From NCBI GenBank assembly GCA_017462485.1, contig JAFTRA010000015.1:1-64000 (forward strand): a stretch of DNA of 64,000 bases, read 5' to 3'. The translations under genes and the position numbers were made by a program. Below the pieces are notes generated by a model. It was given only the letters and a program-made list of their open reading frames with translations, searched no databases and had not been told where the DNA came from. Of the stretch, positions 16,328 to 25,700 are shown piece after piece; within the stretch, counting starts at the first letter, position 1; every line of letters starts with the position of its first letter. This DNA is from Clostridia bacterium (lineage in GTDB: Bacteria; Bacillota; Clostridia; Oscillospirales; CAG-272).

Positions 16328-16939
16328 TTACTTTATATCCTTAACCACTTTTAATGCAATTCCCTGAATTGTAAGTTCTTTTGGATATATATCTTTTTTG
16401 TCATCGGGATAGTTTTTATTTTCTGCGTGAAGTCTCGGTTTGTTACCTTCCCAAAACAATCTTTTAAGAGTATTTCCGTTCTCCGTAAGCGCAACGATCA
16501 CTTCACCACTATTCGCGGTTTCAGCTTTCTTAACGAGAATTAAATCCCCCTCGAATATTCCAAGATCAATCATCGAATCACCGTACGCTTCAAGCAAGAA
16601 GCATTCACCGTCAACCCATTCTTCCGGAATTGCAAGATATCCCGTAACATGCTCCTCTTGCTCGTCGGGAGTTCCGCAGATAACCATACCAACGATAGGT
16701 ACGCGCCGGAATCCGCAACGCATCTTTTTCTGAAGAGGAGACTCAAGAGTTTTCTTTCCGTTATAAGAAACGATACCGCGCTTTTCAAGCTCCAACACAT
16801 AGCGATACGCAGTTGCCTTCGCCATATTCATATGACTCATTATTTCTACAAGTCTCGGAGCTTCTCCGTTATTCTCTCTTGCGTAAGTTTTTATGTATTC
16901 AGCAATCTCGGTAAGCTTATTTTCATTCATGGAACGCAT
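16328..16939 (-). CDS. LexA-like repressor (S24 peptidase family)
   Basis: A 203-residue repressor. The N-terminal winged helix (about 1-65) is LexA-like, and the C-terminal S24 domain has the catalytic serine in GDSMIDLG and the lysine in GNTLKRL. The self-cleavage bond is probably Cys-Gly (VICGTP), as in UmuD, rather than the Ala-Gly of LexA and lambda CI. DNA damage with RecA should therefore trigger cleavage and relieve repression. It heads a three-gene operon and is probably autoregulated by two identical dyads flanking its promoter. Given its island location it is more likely the element's own switch than the host LexA. Confidence 0.85.
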   Translation of the reverse strand: MRSMNENKLTEIAEYIKTYARENNGEAPRLVEIMSHMNMAKATAYRYVLELEKRGIVSYNGKKTLESPLQKKMRCGFRRVPIVGMVICGTPDEQEEHVTGYLAIPEEWVDGECFLLEAYGDSMIDLGIFEGDLILVKKAETANSGEVIVALTENGNTLKRLFWEGNKPRLHAENKNYPDDKKDIYPKELTIQGIALKVVKDIK

Positions 16940-16965
16940 TTATCAATGCACCTCTTTTCTTTTTG

Positions 16966-17050
16966 AAACCTCGTGTTTCGTTATCTCGGTGAGTAAATTA
17001 TAACACTTGCAACCGCCTTTGTCAATAGTTTTTTGAAACTTTTTGTTTCG
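16966..17050 (-). promoter_or_regulatory. Promoter of the LexA-like operon with two flanking operators
   Basis: On the minus strand, TTGACA (17021-17026), a 17-bp spacer and TATAAT (16998-17003). Dyads of the form GAAAC-N5-GTTTC lie at 16966-16980 (downstream of the start) and 17036-17050 (upstream of the -35), exactly 70 bp apart. This differs from the usual Gram-positive SOS box (GAAC-N4-GTTC) by one more arm base and a longer gap. Coordinates may be off by one. Confidence 0.75.
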
Positions 17051-17071
17051 CTAAATTGAGATGCTAATATA

Positions 17072-17113
17072 AAAATCCGATCAAGTTTCTTGCGATTCCT
17101 AATCGGATTTTTT
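17072..17113. terminator. Bidirectional terminator after the XRE gene
   Basis: AAAAATCCGAT (17072-17082) and ATCGGATTTTT (17103-17113) form a perfect 11-bp stem with T-runs on both strands. It ends the leftward RNase III-XRE transcript just before the LexA-like promoter. Confidence 0.85.
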
Positions 17114-17115
17114 AC

Positions 17116-17316
17116 TTATTGTTTAATTATTTTTTCTCGTCCAACCAAATAGTCAATGGTTACTCCAAAATAATCTGCGAGTCTGCAAAGCGAATCTATA
17201 TCCGGTTCACGCTCTTCTCTTTCGTAACGTGAATACACCAACGGAGAGCAACAAATGAATTCTGCAACCTCTTTTTGTGTTGCTCCTTTTTCTGTGCGCA
17301 ACTCTTTAAGTCTCAT
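17116..17316 (-). CDS. XRE-family helix-turn-helix regulator
   Basis: A 66-residue Cro/CI-type DNA-binding protein: RLKELRTEKGATQKEVAEF, then a YSRYEREEREP turn and DSLCRLADYFGVTIDYL. It is a bare HTH_3 domain with no effector part. The start at 17316 is chosen because GGAGG lies six bases before it. A TTG start at 17334 would put the ribosome site inside the gene. The ribosome site lies in the last codons of the RNase III gene, which it overlaps by 11 nt, so the two are translationally coupled and the regulator probably controls that unit. Confidence 0.75.
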   Translation of the reverse strand: MRLKELRTEKGATQKEVAEFICCSPLVYSRYEREEREPDIDSLCRLADYFGVTIDYLVGREKIIKQ

Positions 17317-18298
17317 CATCTTCCTCCAAGTCAAGGATATCGCATAGCATCGAGTATGCTACTGATTTTTTTCCTTGTTTCTTTGAGGAATGATATCCAT
17401 GCCAAGTCTTTCTACCAACTGAGCATTCACAATACCAAACAGGATTTCCGTTCTCATCATAGGCTTCGGAAAATACATAGTTCGGCTGATCTATGTATCC
17501 CTTTTGATAAAGCTCCTGAAGCTGATTAATAGCTCTATCGATATCAGGCTCACCAACTTCATCTATCGGAAGAATCAGTTCGTTTTCTTCGTCCAAATAT
17601 TCGTATGCTTCACGAGCTGCATTCATTCGAGCTTCCCGCTTGGAATATCCCTGTCCTGAAAATCCATTGAATTCATTCGACAAGCTGATAATACATTCGT
17701 ATCCATCATTCAACTCGTAAATATTGTATTCGGGAAGATATCCGTATTTTTTCTGGCACCATGTTTGAATCAAATCCACATAGTTTTCATTATCTTGAAA
17801 ACCATTTTCAAGATAATATTCTATGTCGATCATTCTGTCAACTACTTCTTCGAGCGTTTCTGCATCCCAACCGCAATCGATTGCCACTGCACCGATGATC
17901 GCCTCAAACAGATCCTCTTTTACAGACTCCCGATCTTGAGCATTCTGTGCTTCATCGCCCTTTCCCATCAAAAGACAATTCGCAAAGTCAAGCATGTCAA
18001 TACGATGTGCAAGCATCTTTTTGCATACCAATTTCTTTTTTATTTCCGTTAGCTGTCCTTCTGTCTTTTGAGAGGCGTATTTTCCGTTCTGTGTGCTTTC
18101 TCCGAAGTATTCTGATAGTTTCTTCATGACGATAAATTCAAGTGCTTTATCACCGTAAAACTCGAGCACCTCGTTGTGATACGCGCCATTGTGTTCTTCT
18201 GAATACGATTTACGCGTAAATGCTTGTCTTAGAAGCTTCGGTTCATCAAATTCGTATTCAAGCTGCTCTTGGATAAATTTCAATGTTTCGTTGTTCAT
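17306..18298 (-). CDS. Accessory RNase III with two double-stranded-RNA-binding domains
   Basis: A 330-residue double-stranded-RNA endonuclease. The catalytic domain (about 1-150) keeps the signature NEVLEFYGDKAL and the second acidic pair in KEDLFEAIIGA, so it should be active. Two dsRBD-like segments follow: about 158-225, ending in SKREARMNAAREAYEYL, and about 240-325, ending in SKKQGKKSVAYSMLCDIL. Host bacterial RNase III (rnc) has one such domain and about 230 residues. The start at 18298 follows AAGGGGG. A longer reading from 18460 uses the leader and has no homology that I see. Its place in a mobile island suggests antisense or phage RNA control, or self-regulation of the element. Confidence 0.85.
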   Translation of the reverse strand: MNNETLKFIQEQLEYEFDEPKLLRQAFTRKSYSEEHNGAYHNEVLEFYGDKALEFIVMKKLSEYFGESTQNGKYASQKTEGQLTEIKKKLVCKKMLAHRIDMLDFANCLLMGKGDEAQNAQDRESVKEDLFEAIIGAVAIDCGWDAETLEEVVDRMIDIEYYLENGFQDNENYVDLIQTWCQKKYGYLPEYNIYELNDGYECIISLSNEFNGFSGQGYSKREARMNAAREAYEYLDEENELILPIDEVGEPDIDRAINQLQELYQKGYIDQPNYVFSEAYDENGNPVWYCECSVGRKTWHGYHSSKKQGKKSVAYSMLCDILDLEEDDET

Positions 18299-18541
18299 AA
18301 TAAAAAGAACCCCCTTATAGTAATTTCTACAAGAAGGTATAAGTATAGCCCGACAAAGCCCACGTATCCCGTGCGCTCCTATCGGGCACAAGTAATTAAA
18401 ATGCGTTACATAAATCACTCCCATTTGACAGAGACCACTTGCATAGCCAATGTCAAACACTCTTGCTTTATGTCCGGCCGTTTAAATACTCATACCGCCT
18501 TCCTGTGTGCTTATTATAACATATTACTGCTCAGTTGTCAA
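18299..18541 (-). promoter_or_regulatory. Promoter and 200-nt structured leader of the RNase III gene
   Basis: On the minus strand, a perfect promoter: TTGACA (18536-18541), 17 bp, TATAAT (18513-18518). The leader opens with a good ribosome site (AGGAAGG) before a three-codon open frame, ATG AGT ATT TAA. Closer to the gene it contains a GCCCGATA/TGTCGGGC pairing. The leader may itself be an RNase III target. The gap 18542-18800 shows only the hairpin GGGTAG/CTACCC (18664-18685). Confidence 0.65.
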
Positions 18542-18800
18542 TCACTTTACACTATCCTTTTCGGATACATGGGCATCACAATACGCATTCACGCGCTCTT
18601 ATTTCTCCAAAATCTTGCCTCGAAATTTCGTCTCACAGGGGCATTTTTGCGTGATTGAGTGGGGGGTAGGTATATATGTCTACCCTATAAATATTTAATC
18701 ATTTTTAACCCCTAAAAACCTTGAAAATACTGGACTTTTTAGCCTTAAATTGTCGTTGATCTTGTTCCCGACAATTGACAACTTCAGAACTCGAAAATCG

Positions 18801-18830
18801 CTCTTCTTTGTTTAAGGCAGTATAAATATT
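18801..18830. repeat. Module-edge motif copy b
   Basis: CTCTTCTTTGTTTAAGGCAG followed by TATAAATATT. It matches copies a, c and d and lies between the RNase III module and the next module. Confidence 0.5.
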
Positions 18831-18844
18831 GACATGAAAAAGAA

Positions 18845-18873
18845 AGAGATAGGCTTTTTAGCAACCTATCTCT
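18845..18873 (-). terminator. Terminator of the DUF6809-like gene
   Basis: AGAGATAGG (18845-18853) pairs with CCTATCTCT (18865-18873). Leftward it is followed by a T-rich TTTCTTTTTC. It lies just after the small gene's stop. Confidence 0.75.
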
Positions 18874-18880
18874 CTCGTAC

Positions 18881-19147
18881 TTATTTAGTCAACGTTTCAA
18901 TTGCGATTCTCATGCCAAGCTTGAATGCGTAGCAAAATATAGCACATTCACCTAGACTTGCGTACTCACTCCAGCAATCATGAAATTTCTCGAAGATTTC
19001 TTGTTGCTCATCGGTGAAGGTCTTTTCCAAGTCCTCGTGATGCCTTGCCATGTACCCAAGGAGCTCTTTCATCTCCTTTGAGTTCGTTCTGCTGTCCTCT
19101 TGCGGTATGATGTTTCCGTGCCACAGTTCTTTGATTATGCTTTCCAT
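18881..19147 (-). CDS. Small DUF6809-like protein
   Basis: An 88-residue acidic helical protein beginning MESIIKELWHGNIIPQED, the form of the DUF6809 family that is common in clostridial mobile elements. Function is unknown. A GTG start three codons earlier would place the AGGAGGT ribosome site too close, so 19147 is chosen. It has its own promoter (19173-19201), of the same type as the integrase promoter, and its own terminator. Confidence 0.7.
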   Translation of the reverse strand: MESIIKELWHGNIIPQEDSRTNSKEMKELLGYMARHHEDLEKTFTDEQQEIFEKFHDCWSEYASLGECAIFCYAFKLGMRIAIETLTK

Positions 19148-19172
19148 TGGTCGCACCTCCTGTTAGCACAAC

Positions 19173-19201
19173 ACAATACCACATAACTTTCGCAAAGTCC
19201 A
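19173..19201 (-). promoter_or_regulatory. Promoter of the small DUF6809-like gene
   Basis: On the minus strand, TGGACT (19196-19201), a 17-bp spacer and TATTGT (19173-19178). This is the same unusual pair as at 14442-14470, including the identical upstream GGTC and downstream TTGC. Confidence 0.6.
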
Positions 19202-19207
19202 GACCTT

Positions 19208-20707
19208 TTATACATTTGATGCAGATATTTTATTATCGTTTCGACAATCAATTAGAAATATCGATTCATCAATATCCCCATCTTTGCCCGCATTCTTAAT
19301 AATCGTATAAGTTTTTTGATATTCTTGTTCTGTGAAGTAAAAAATAGCAATCAAGCTATCTTTAGCAGCATTAGCAGATTCATATACCGCCACCTGATCA
19401 AATACGTGCGGCAATCTCGAATTGCTTGCTAATTTGAACTCAACAATGTTTTGATTTGCTTGACCAAGCGAAACGATAAAATCCGCTTGCCCCCTACCAT
19501 TGTTAGCTTCAGCGTCTACCTTGTATGATGTACCATACCATACAAATTTAAATAATCTTTGCAGATCTTCTTCTTTGGCGATAGCCTCGCCATCAACATA
19601 CAAGTTCTTATATCCGTCACAATCTTCGATTATATGTTTAAAGAATCTAATTCTCTTTTTCGCCTCTTCTCTTGCAGTCACTGAATTATCAACGCACCAG
19701 CCATTAGCGTAGATAATAGATAGTAATTGTTCTGTAGAATAGAATAATTTTTTAAGCTGTTTTTCTACTTCTGCTTCACTATCTTTCTGTACCGTATCAG
19801 CGTTTTCTTCTATGCTTTTTATGTAATAATCGTATAGTTCTGGAATCTCTTTTACCAATTCTTTAAATGCATTCTTTTCAATTTTTCTTATCGTGTTCGC
19901 ATTAGGAGACTTCTTTTTTCTTTTTTGCTCCTCCTCATATTGCCTAACTGCTTTGGCAATATAATTATTAACATACGCCCTTAATGATTCATTACTAATC
20001 GCTCGTCTAACTACTTCGTGTGTTCTTATAAGATCATCTGCATTAACCGCGGGTTCTTCAGATCTTATCATATCACGAGGAGTTAACAAAACAAACTCTT
20101 CTTCACCTTTTTCATTAATGATATAAGGTAAATAATATTCGTTGCTCAAAAAGCTTTCGGTTTCGTAATTAAACAATGCTTTATCTATGGGGAATTTTTT
20201 ACAGTATTTAGAATCTATATACTTTTGAGCAAAAGTTTCGGTATATCGACACAAATAACCTTTTATTAAATTTACAATCAAATCGCTTATCTTATCTTTT
20301 CCGCTACCTTCGTACAGAAGCATTATTTTCTCAACATGAACACTTTGAGTTATATCGTGAGTTGATAAAGCAAATTCGATATTATCGTGCAAGAATTTTG
20401 CATATTTACCGCCTAGAGCTAAGCCCTTATTGCCAGACAACGAGTATCCTAACCAGTTATTGGGAACTTCGCTAAAATTGAACCACACACTAATTTCGCC
20501 CTTAGATAGTCCAGTTTTTGACTTAGTGTACAGAAAATGAAAGTATTTAATAATTTCGGAATGAAGAGTGCGATACTCTGGTTTTGAACTATTGAAAATC
20601 AACATTGGATCTATAAAAAATGGTGTATCACATACCAGCGAGATATCTATCGCGCCATATTTCTTTAGATCTTCTCTATTTACTCCAAATACTTGTGAGA
20701 AAAACAT
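19208..20707 (-). CDS. Uncharacterised protein with C-terminal PD-(D/E)XK nuclease motif
   Basis: A 499-residue soluble protein. I do not recognise residues 1-380. They open with KKYGAIDISLVCDTPFFIDPMLIF, and a charged coiled segment lies near 255-275. Near residues 405-430, GRGQADFIVSLG followed by NIVEFKLASNS gives D ... ExK, as in restriction-type nucleases, followed by a QVAVYESAN helix. It is the last gene of the 11.3-kb operon, 19 bp after the deformylase. A defence nuclease role fits the setting but is inference. An internal promoter was not found. Confidence 0.55.
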   Translation of the reverse strand: MFFSQVFGVNREDLKKYGAIDISLVCDTPFFIDPMLIFNSSKPEYRTLHSEIIKYFHFLYTKSKTGLSKGEISVWFNFSEVPNNWLGYSLSGNKGLALGGKYAKFLHDNIEFALSTHDITQSVHVEKIMLLYEGSGKDKISDLIVNLIKGYLCRYTETFAQKYIDSKYCKKFPIDKALFNYETESFLSNEYYLPYIINEKGEEEFVLLTPRDMIRSEEPAVNADDLIRTHEVVRRAISNESLRAYVNNYIAKAVRQYEEEQKRKKKSPNANTIRKIEKNAFKELVKEIPELYDYYIKSIEENADTVQKDSEAEVEKQLKKLFYSTEQLLSIIYANGWCVDNSVTAREEAKKRIRFFKHIIEDCDGYKNLYVDGEAIAKEEDLQRLFKFVWYGTSYKVDAEANNGRGQADFIVSLGQANQNIVEFKLASNSRLPHVFDQVAVYESANAAKDSLIAIFYFTEQEYQKTYTIIKNAGKDGDIDESIFLIDCRNDNKISASNV

Positions 20708-20726
20708 TATACCACCTCAACTTCTT

Positions 20727-21152
20727 CTATATTAAAACCCCATTACAATGATCAATCTCATGTTGAATTATCTGTGCAGTCCAACCAGCAAAATTCTTAG
20801 TATACGTTTTCATTTCAAGCGTTTGGAACTGCACTTTAATTGTTTTATATCTCTTGCACTTACGGGGGCCGCCAAGTAGAGATAGGCAACCTTCTTCGGT
20901 TTCATATATGCCCGACTTGGCTATAATTTGCGGATTAAGCATAACCGTATATGTAGGAGCTCGTCCACTCTCATCGAGAAAGGCAATGATGCGCTTGCGA
21001 ACACCAATCATATTAGCTGCCATGCCAACGCAGCTTTCTTTGTGCGCCATCAGCGTGTCAAGCAAGTCCTGTGCGACCTGTAAATCTTCTCTTGTCACAA
21101 TTTCCGATTTTCCTGCGAGGAAAATGGGATCATGCATTAGTTCTTTAATCAT
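20727..21152 (-). CDS. Peptide deformylase-like protein lacking the motif-I glutamine
   Basis: A 141-residue member of the peptide deformylase family, metalloenzymes that remove formyl from the first methionine of new proteins. The metal ligands are present: C89 in EGCLS, and H131 and H135 with catalytic E132 in QHEIDH. Motif I, normally G-x-G-x-A-A-x-Q, reads VGMAANMIG, so methionine 48 replaces the conserved glutamine that stabilises the transition state. Activity may be altered. It is short but complete for the family. As cargo in an operon with a TipAS protein and an acetyltransferase it could contribute to antibiotic tolerance, as a bypass or decoy; that is inference. Confidence 0.8.
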   Translation of the reverse strand: MIKELMHDPIFLAGKSEIVTREDLQVAQDLLDTLMAHKESCVGMAANMIGVRKRIIAFLDESGRAPTYTVMLNPQIIAKSGIYETEEGCLSLLGGPRKCKRYKTIKVQFQTLEMKTYTKNFAGWTAQIIQHEIDHCNGVLI

Positions 21153-21170
21153 TTCTCTTCTCCGTATATT

Positions 21171-21824
21171 TTACTCTACACCGTGCATCTCCATCAATTC
21201 GCGCAAATCCCCTAAACTTTTGTCATACTGCGCCCTGGAGATTGCGCCGTTTTGAAGGAAGGTATCGAGCAATTTCTTCTGCTGACGGAATAGCTCAACC
21301 TTTTGCCACCGTTCTTTAGTCATAAGGTTCGAGTGACCTGTGCGGATCTCGCCAAGAAGTGAAACTTCAATTCCCTCGGTCCTTCGCTGATAAACAAATC
21401 CTAACTTTTCCTGAACTCGGCGGCTTTTCTCGTTACCATCGTAATAGCCGCACCAAATGCGGTTCATCCCAAGATCCTCAAACGCATAGCGAAGCATCTC
21501 GCGAGAGGCCTCGGGAATCAATCCCTGCCCCCAAAACGGTTTTCCTATCCAATAACCAAGTTCGTATTCATCGTCCTGCTCAGCAAGGTCATTGCGATGA
21601 AAACCGATGCTGCCGATAGGCTTGCAACTCTCTTTTAAACAAACGGCATAGGTCTCGGGAGCTGACAGTACTGTGCGGATGATTTCGAGGCTGTTTTCCA
21701 CGCTCGTATGAGGTGGCCATCCTGCAGGAGGACCTACATCGGGGTCGCTTGCGTATATGTATAGATCCGCTACGTCATCCTCGCGCCACGGGCGAAGAAT
21801 GAGGCGTTCTGTTTCAAGTATCAT
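21171..21824 (-). CDS. GNAT-family N-acetyltransferase (RimJ/RimL type)
   Basis: A 217-residue acetyltransferase. [18 protein letters not shown] opens the RimJ/RimL-type GNAT fold. The acetyl-CoA loop is in [16 protein letters not shown], and [13 protein letters not shown] closes it. After about residue 170 an extra 45-residue helical tail ([20 protein letters not shown]) resembles a short SHOCT-like appendage. The start at 21824 follows GGAG by seven bases and overlaps the preceding gene by 11 nt. The substrate (protein N-terminus or small molecule, perhaps a drug) is unknown. Confidence 0.85.
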   Translation of the reverse strand: MILETERLILRPWREDDVADLYIYASDPDVGPPAGWPPHTSVENSLEIIRTVLSAPETYAVCLKESCKPIGSIGFHRNDLAEQDDEYELGYWIGKPFWGQGLIPEASREMLRYAFEDLGMNRIWCGYYDGNEKSRRVQEKLGFVYQRRTEGIEVSLLGEIRTGHSNLMTKERWQKVELFRQQKKLLDTFLQNGAISRAQYDKSLGDLRELMEMHGVE

Positions 21825-22317
21825 GTTTTTTCTCCATATAATACCACTCGTGCATCGCCGCAAACGTTGCGAGAGTGCACACGATTGGCAAAGTGTAGGT
21901 CAAGTCAACACAGTTTATCGTCACAGGCAGAAGGAACAGTAACAGTCCCGTTATCTTGTTTAGAAGCGTATGAGGGGATATGAGTTTTTTCGTGCGAACA
22001 AATCCAAAAACCGCGTTTCCAAGTTTGATCATGGCGATAATGCCGATCCATATCCACAGCCATACGGGGATATGAGAATGCGGCACGAATTTGATCAAAG
22101 CCACGGATATAAACACGAAATCCGAAACCGTATCCAGCCTTGCTCCGAATTCACTTGCACTGTTTGTCTTTCTTGCCACAGTGCCGTCTATCATATCACT
22201 GAGTCCGCAAAGCAGATAGAGCGCGTAAAACCACGCCGATGTCAGCGGTATCAATAGGAGCGGCAGACTCAATACAATGCGCAAGCCTGTGATGATATTT
22301 GCAATGTGTTTTTTCAT
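21814..22317 (-). CDS. CDP-alcohol phosphatidyltransferase family membrane protein
   Basis: A 167-residue integral membrane enzyme with about five hydrophobic segments. The family motif D-G-x2-A-R-x8-9-G-x3-D-x3-D is intact (DGTVARK ... GARLDTVSD, residues about 44-66). It should transfer a phospho-alcohol from a CDP-activated lipid to an acceptor, as PgsA-like enzymes do. It is smaller than a housekeeping PgsA and embedded in an operon of cargo genes, so its true acceptor is open. It lies 13 bp after the TipAS gene and is translationally coupled to the acetyltransferase. Confidence 0.8.
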   Translation of the reverse strand: MKKHIANIITGLRIVLSLPLLLIPLTSAWFYALYLLCGLSDMIDGTVARKTNSASEFGARLDTVSDFVFISVALIKFVPHSHIPVWLWIWIGIIAMIKLGNAVFGFVRTKKLISPHTLLNKITGLLLFLLPVTINCVDLTYTLPIVCTLATFAAMHEWYYMEKKHDT

Positions 22318-22330
22318 AAATCAGTTGCCG

Positions 22331-22708
22331 TCAAAGGTTTTTGGCACTCGAAACTTTGATAGCCTCTGCCACAAACTCAGCAGTTCCTTCGCCATACTTG
22401 TCGATGTTCTTCTTGAACCGCTCGTCGGAAACGTACATCTTGCCAAGGCCTGCAAGAATCTCGTCAGTGCAGGTGTAGTAGTTCGCTGTGATGTGCGTCT
22501 GAAGCTTCGCTACGAGAGCCTGTGACTCGGCAGAATCGGCACTCGCACCGCTATTCTTGCATGCAGCAAATTCTGCAAAGATAGCCATCAAGCCGCCATT
22601 CGCCTCAGCCCACTTCTCTTTTGTGTAGTTCTTGGTTTTCTGCTCGTGCTCGTGGTAGGCGGCAGTGTTGCCCCAACGCTTACAAACCTCTTCCTCATAG
22701 TATTTCAT
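22331..22708 (-). CDS. TipAS antibiotic-recognition domain protein
   Basis: A 125-residue stand-alone TipAS domain: YYEEEVCKRWGNTAAYHEHE ... KWAEANGGLMAIFAEFAACK ... GEGTAEFVAEAI. In full-length TipAL-type proteins this helical domain binds thiopeptide antibiotics such as thiostrepton and follows a MerR DNA-binding domain. Here the DNA-binding part is absent, as in the short TipAS form, so it would act by sequestering drug rather than as a regulator. GGAAG lies eight bases before the start. It lies 30 bp after the helicase gene in the same operon. Confidence 0.85.
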   Translation of the reverse strand: MKYYEEEVCKRWGNTAAYHEHEQKTKNYTKEKWAEANGGLMAIFAEFAACKNSGASADSAESQALVAKLQTHITANYYTCTDEILAGLGKMYVSDERFKKNIDKYGEGTAEFVAEAIKVSSAKNL

Positions 22709-22738
22709 TTAGATCGCTTCCTTAAGTTTTTAAAACCA

Positions 22739-25700
22739 TTAAATTGAATCAAATATTGTTTGCTGTATAGGAATTTCTGCATTTTTAGAGGAAATGATGA
22801 TATCTACAATATACTCATAGTTCTTCACGAAAGAATTCGGTATGAATATAATTTTGATTCCCTTTTTATTGCAGATTTCCATTTTAGCTCTATCGGAACG
22901 TTCTCTATCCGATGCTCCAAAATGTTCACCACCATTAATTTCAAAAACAATACGTGGTTTTTTTCCAAAGAAACTTGTCTCATACAAAACCATATCAAAT
23001 TCTTTGTTGTCAGCCACGTAATTGCTCTCACTTTTAAACAATTTGCTAAGCTTCACGTTTCGCTCCACCTCGAACGACTTATGGCAAGAGCAAAAATGAG
23101 ATACAGTCTTATAAAATTCATCTTCCGCTTGGCTTCCGTTAGAACTTCCTATATCTATGACAGAAGACTCATTTGGCGGAACGGATATCTGTCCTTGATT
23201 TTTAACATATTCAACCAAATTGTATAAATCATCCTTCTTGTCATTAGATAGTATATTTAAAACATCTGCATCTGCCGCTATAATAAGCTTGTCTTTAGCT
23301 CTTGTAACGGCTACATTGATAAGCTCTTGATTGTTTTTGAGCCATTCAAACGTCCTTTTGCTCGTTTTAGTTGATAGAGCAGTTGACAAAATGATCGTGC
23401 CTTTTTCAGCCCCCTGCGCTGAATGTACTGTACCGCAACCAACGTCTTCTATTCCTTTTTGCTTTAACAAGCTAGTTATTAATTCTTTCTGATTTACAAA
23501 TGGAGTTATTATAAATACGTCGGTTAATTTATTCCTTTCAATATAGTTGACAATTTCATTTGCCTCTTCAAAAGCTTCGTTCTTCTGCTTGACGTTTTTG
23601 TTTTTAATATCTATCAATTCCAATTCACCAATACTACTTACAGAAGAAAGGTTAAGAGAATTGTTATAGTATCTTTGATTTGAAAATCCAATTATTTTTT
23701 TACCACACCTGTAATGATACTTAAGCAATATGTACTTTGAAATGTTGTCGTTCTCCAACATTATATCCAAGACCGAATGATTCTTGTAGTTGTATTTCTT
23801 CGGTACATTATACTTGTCCATTAATTCTATATTTGTCTGATCTTCTATGGTGATAACTGGCTTCAACTGGTTTGGATCGCCAACCAGTAATAAAGAACTT
23901 GCTCTGGCTATAGGAATTAGAGCTGTTGCGACATTGCACTGACCTGCTTCATCCATAATAACCAAGTCAAACATAAAGTTTGCCGTTCCCAATCTACGAG
24001 ATGAAATGTTGGTTGAAAAAACAACAGGAAACGCCTCGGAAAGCATCTTCATATTATCATCATTTTGAATCCATGCATTAAAGCACGTCGCTCTCTCGTC
24101 ATCTTCTTTAACAGAACAAATATCAATAAGCGGTTTATACTTATCTCTCTTTAATTTTTCAATATACTGCAACGATTTGAAAAATAGAAATTGGGAGAGT
24201 TGGTAATTTTCCTGCAAAGGAACAAAAAGTGAAGTTACCTCATCGTTGCTTATCTCCGGCAATTTTGCAAGCTCTTCTTTTAATTCATTCGCACGTTTTT
24301 TCAAAACATCCAGAATTTTGCTATGATTATCCGCAAACGAATCAATAAATCTTTGAGCATTATCGAGATAATTTTCAATTTCTACACGCTTTTCTTGAAT
24401 ATTAAGAAGTTCTATAAGCTTTTCATTTTTATTATCAGACGTTACTTTTATTTTTTCAAGCATATCGTTTTTTGCTTGTTTAGAAGTCGTCATGACATAA
24501 TTATACAACTCTAATATTCTTGTAGTCGCTTTTTTTACATCCTCAATGTTTCCAAGCCGCAAGTAAGGGAAATTGATAGTATCTCCTTTGTACGAAAATT
24601 TTAGTTTTTCAACTATTCCATCTACAGGCTTATTATTTGAAGAACAAATTAACATTGTTTTATTGTTATAAAATGCACTTAAAACAACATTGATTATGGT
24701 TTGAGTTTTTCCGGTACCGGGAGGGCCTTGAACGTATGTAACCGGATATTTCATGGCATTGTAAAGAACTCTCATTTGGTTAATGTTGATTTTTCTATCA
24801 TAAATAATCAACGACGGTTCTTTTCTTCTGATATTATTTCTCTTGCTTATATTGCCAAAAAAAGACTTAAGAGGAACAGATAAGTTGTTTTCCTGATACT
24901 TCGTTTCAATTGCTCTATATGTTTCTGCTAAATCGACAGTCATTTCCCTCTGTAAAATCATCATATCAGGACGGGTATTGACCATTTCGATTCCTTTGAG
25001 ATTTTCTTGGATAACTTGTAAATATTCGTGATAGTTTTCCTCAAAAGTATCAATAAATTTATCAACATCCATATTTACGTAATTAAACAATGAATGTTTT
25101 CTGCCTTCTATTAAAAAAGACTTATTAAAGTAAACTCGCTTATCTAAAACTAATGATTTTTTGCTAGGATCAAATGAAACATTATAATAAGCTATTACAA
25201 ACTTGTTCTTTCCAGAATCTATAGAAAAACAATTAATAACTAACGAATAATGTGAATTAGAAGCTTTTTTTATATCGTAGTGATAGATTTGTTTTATGAT
25301 TTGTTCCATCTGATCTTTGTCGAGCTCATAAGACTTGTTTTTTCTCAAGGTGTTTAAATCTACGCCCGGAATCAATGCGTAGTCTTTTTGAGAGGGATCA
25401 GCATCGAGTATATTGCATTCCGCATAGTAATTTAAAACATTATGATTAAAATGATCATAATTCAACCACTGATACGCATCAAGATTGGATTCTATTTTTT
25501 CTGAAAGCTTTCCTGCACCTTCGTACGTGCAGAAATTTAAAATTTTTGCACTTTTAATCCTATTGAAAGATATTTCAGTTTCTATAGAATTCATGGATTT
25601 GCTATGGTTGAACATATCAACTTTGAGTTTTTTACTCTTAGGATCAATATCTTTTATAGCAATCCAATACTGAGTAGTCTCATTCTGCTTATTTTGATAA

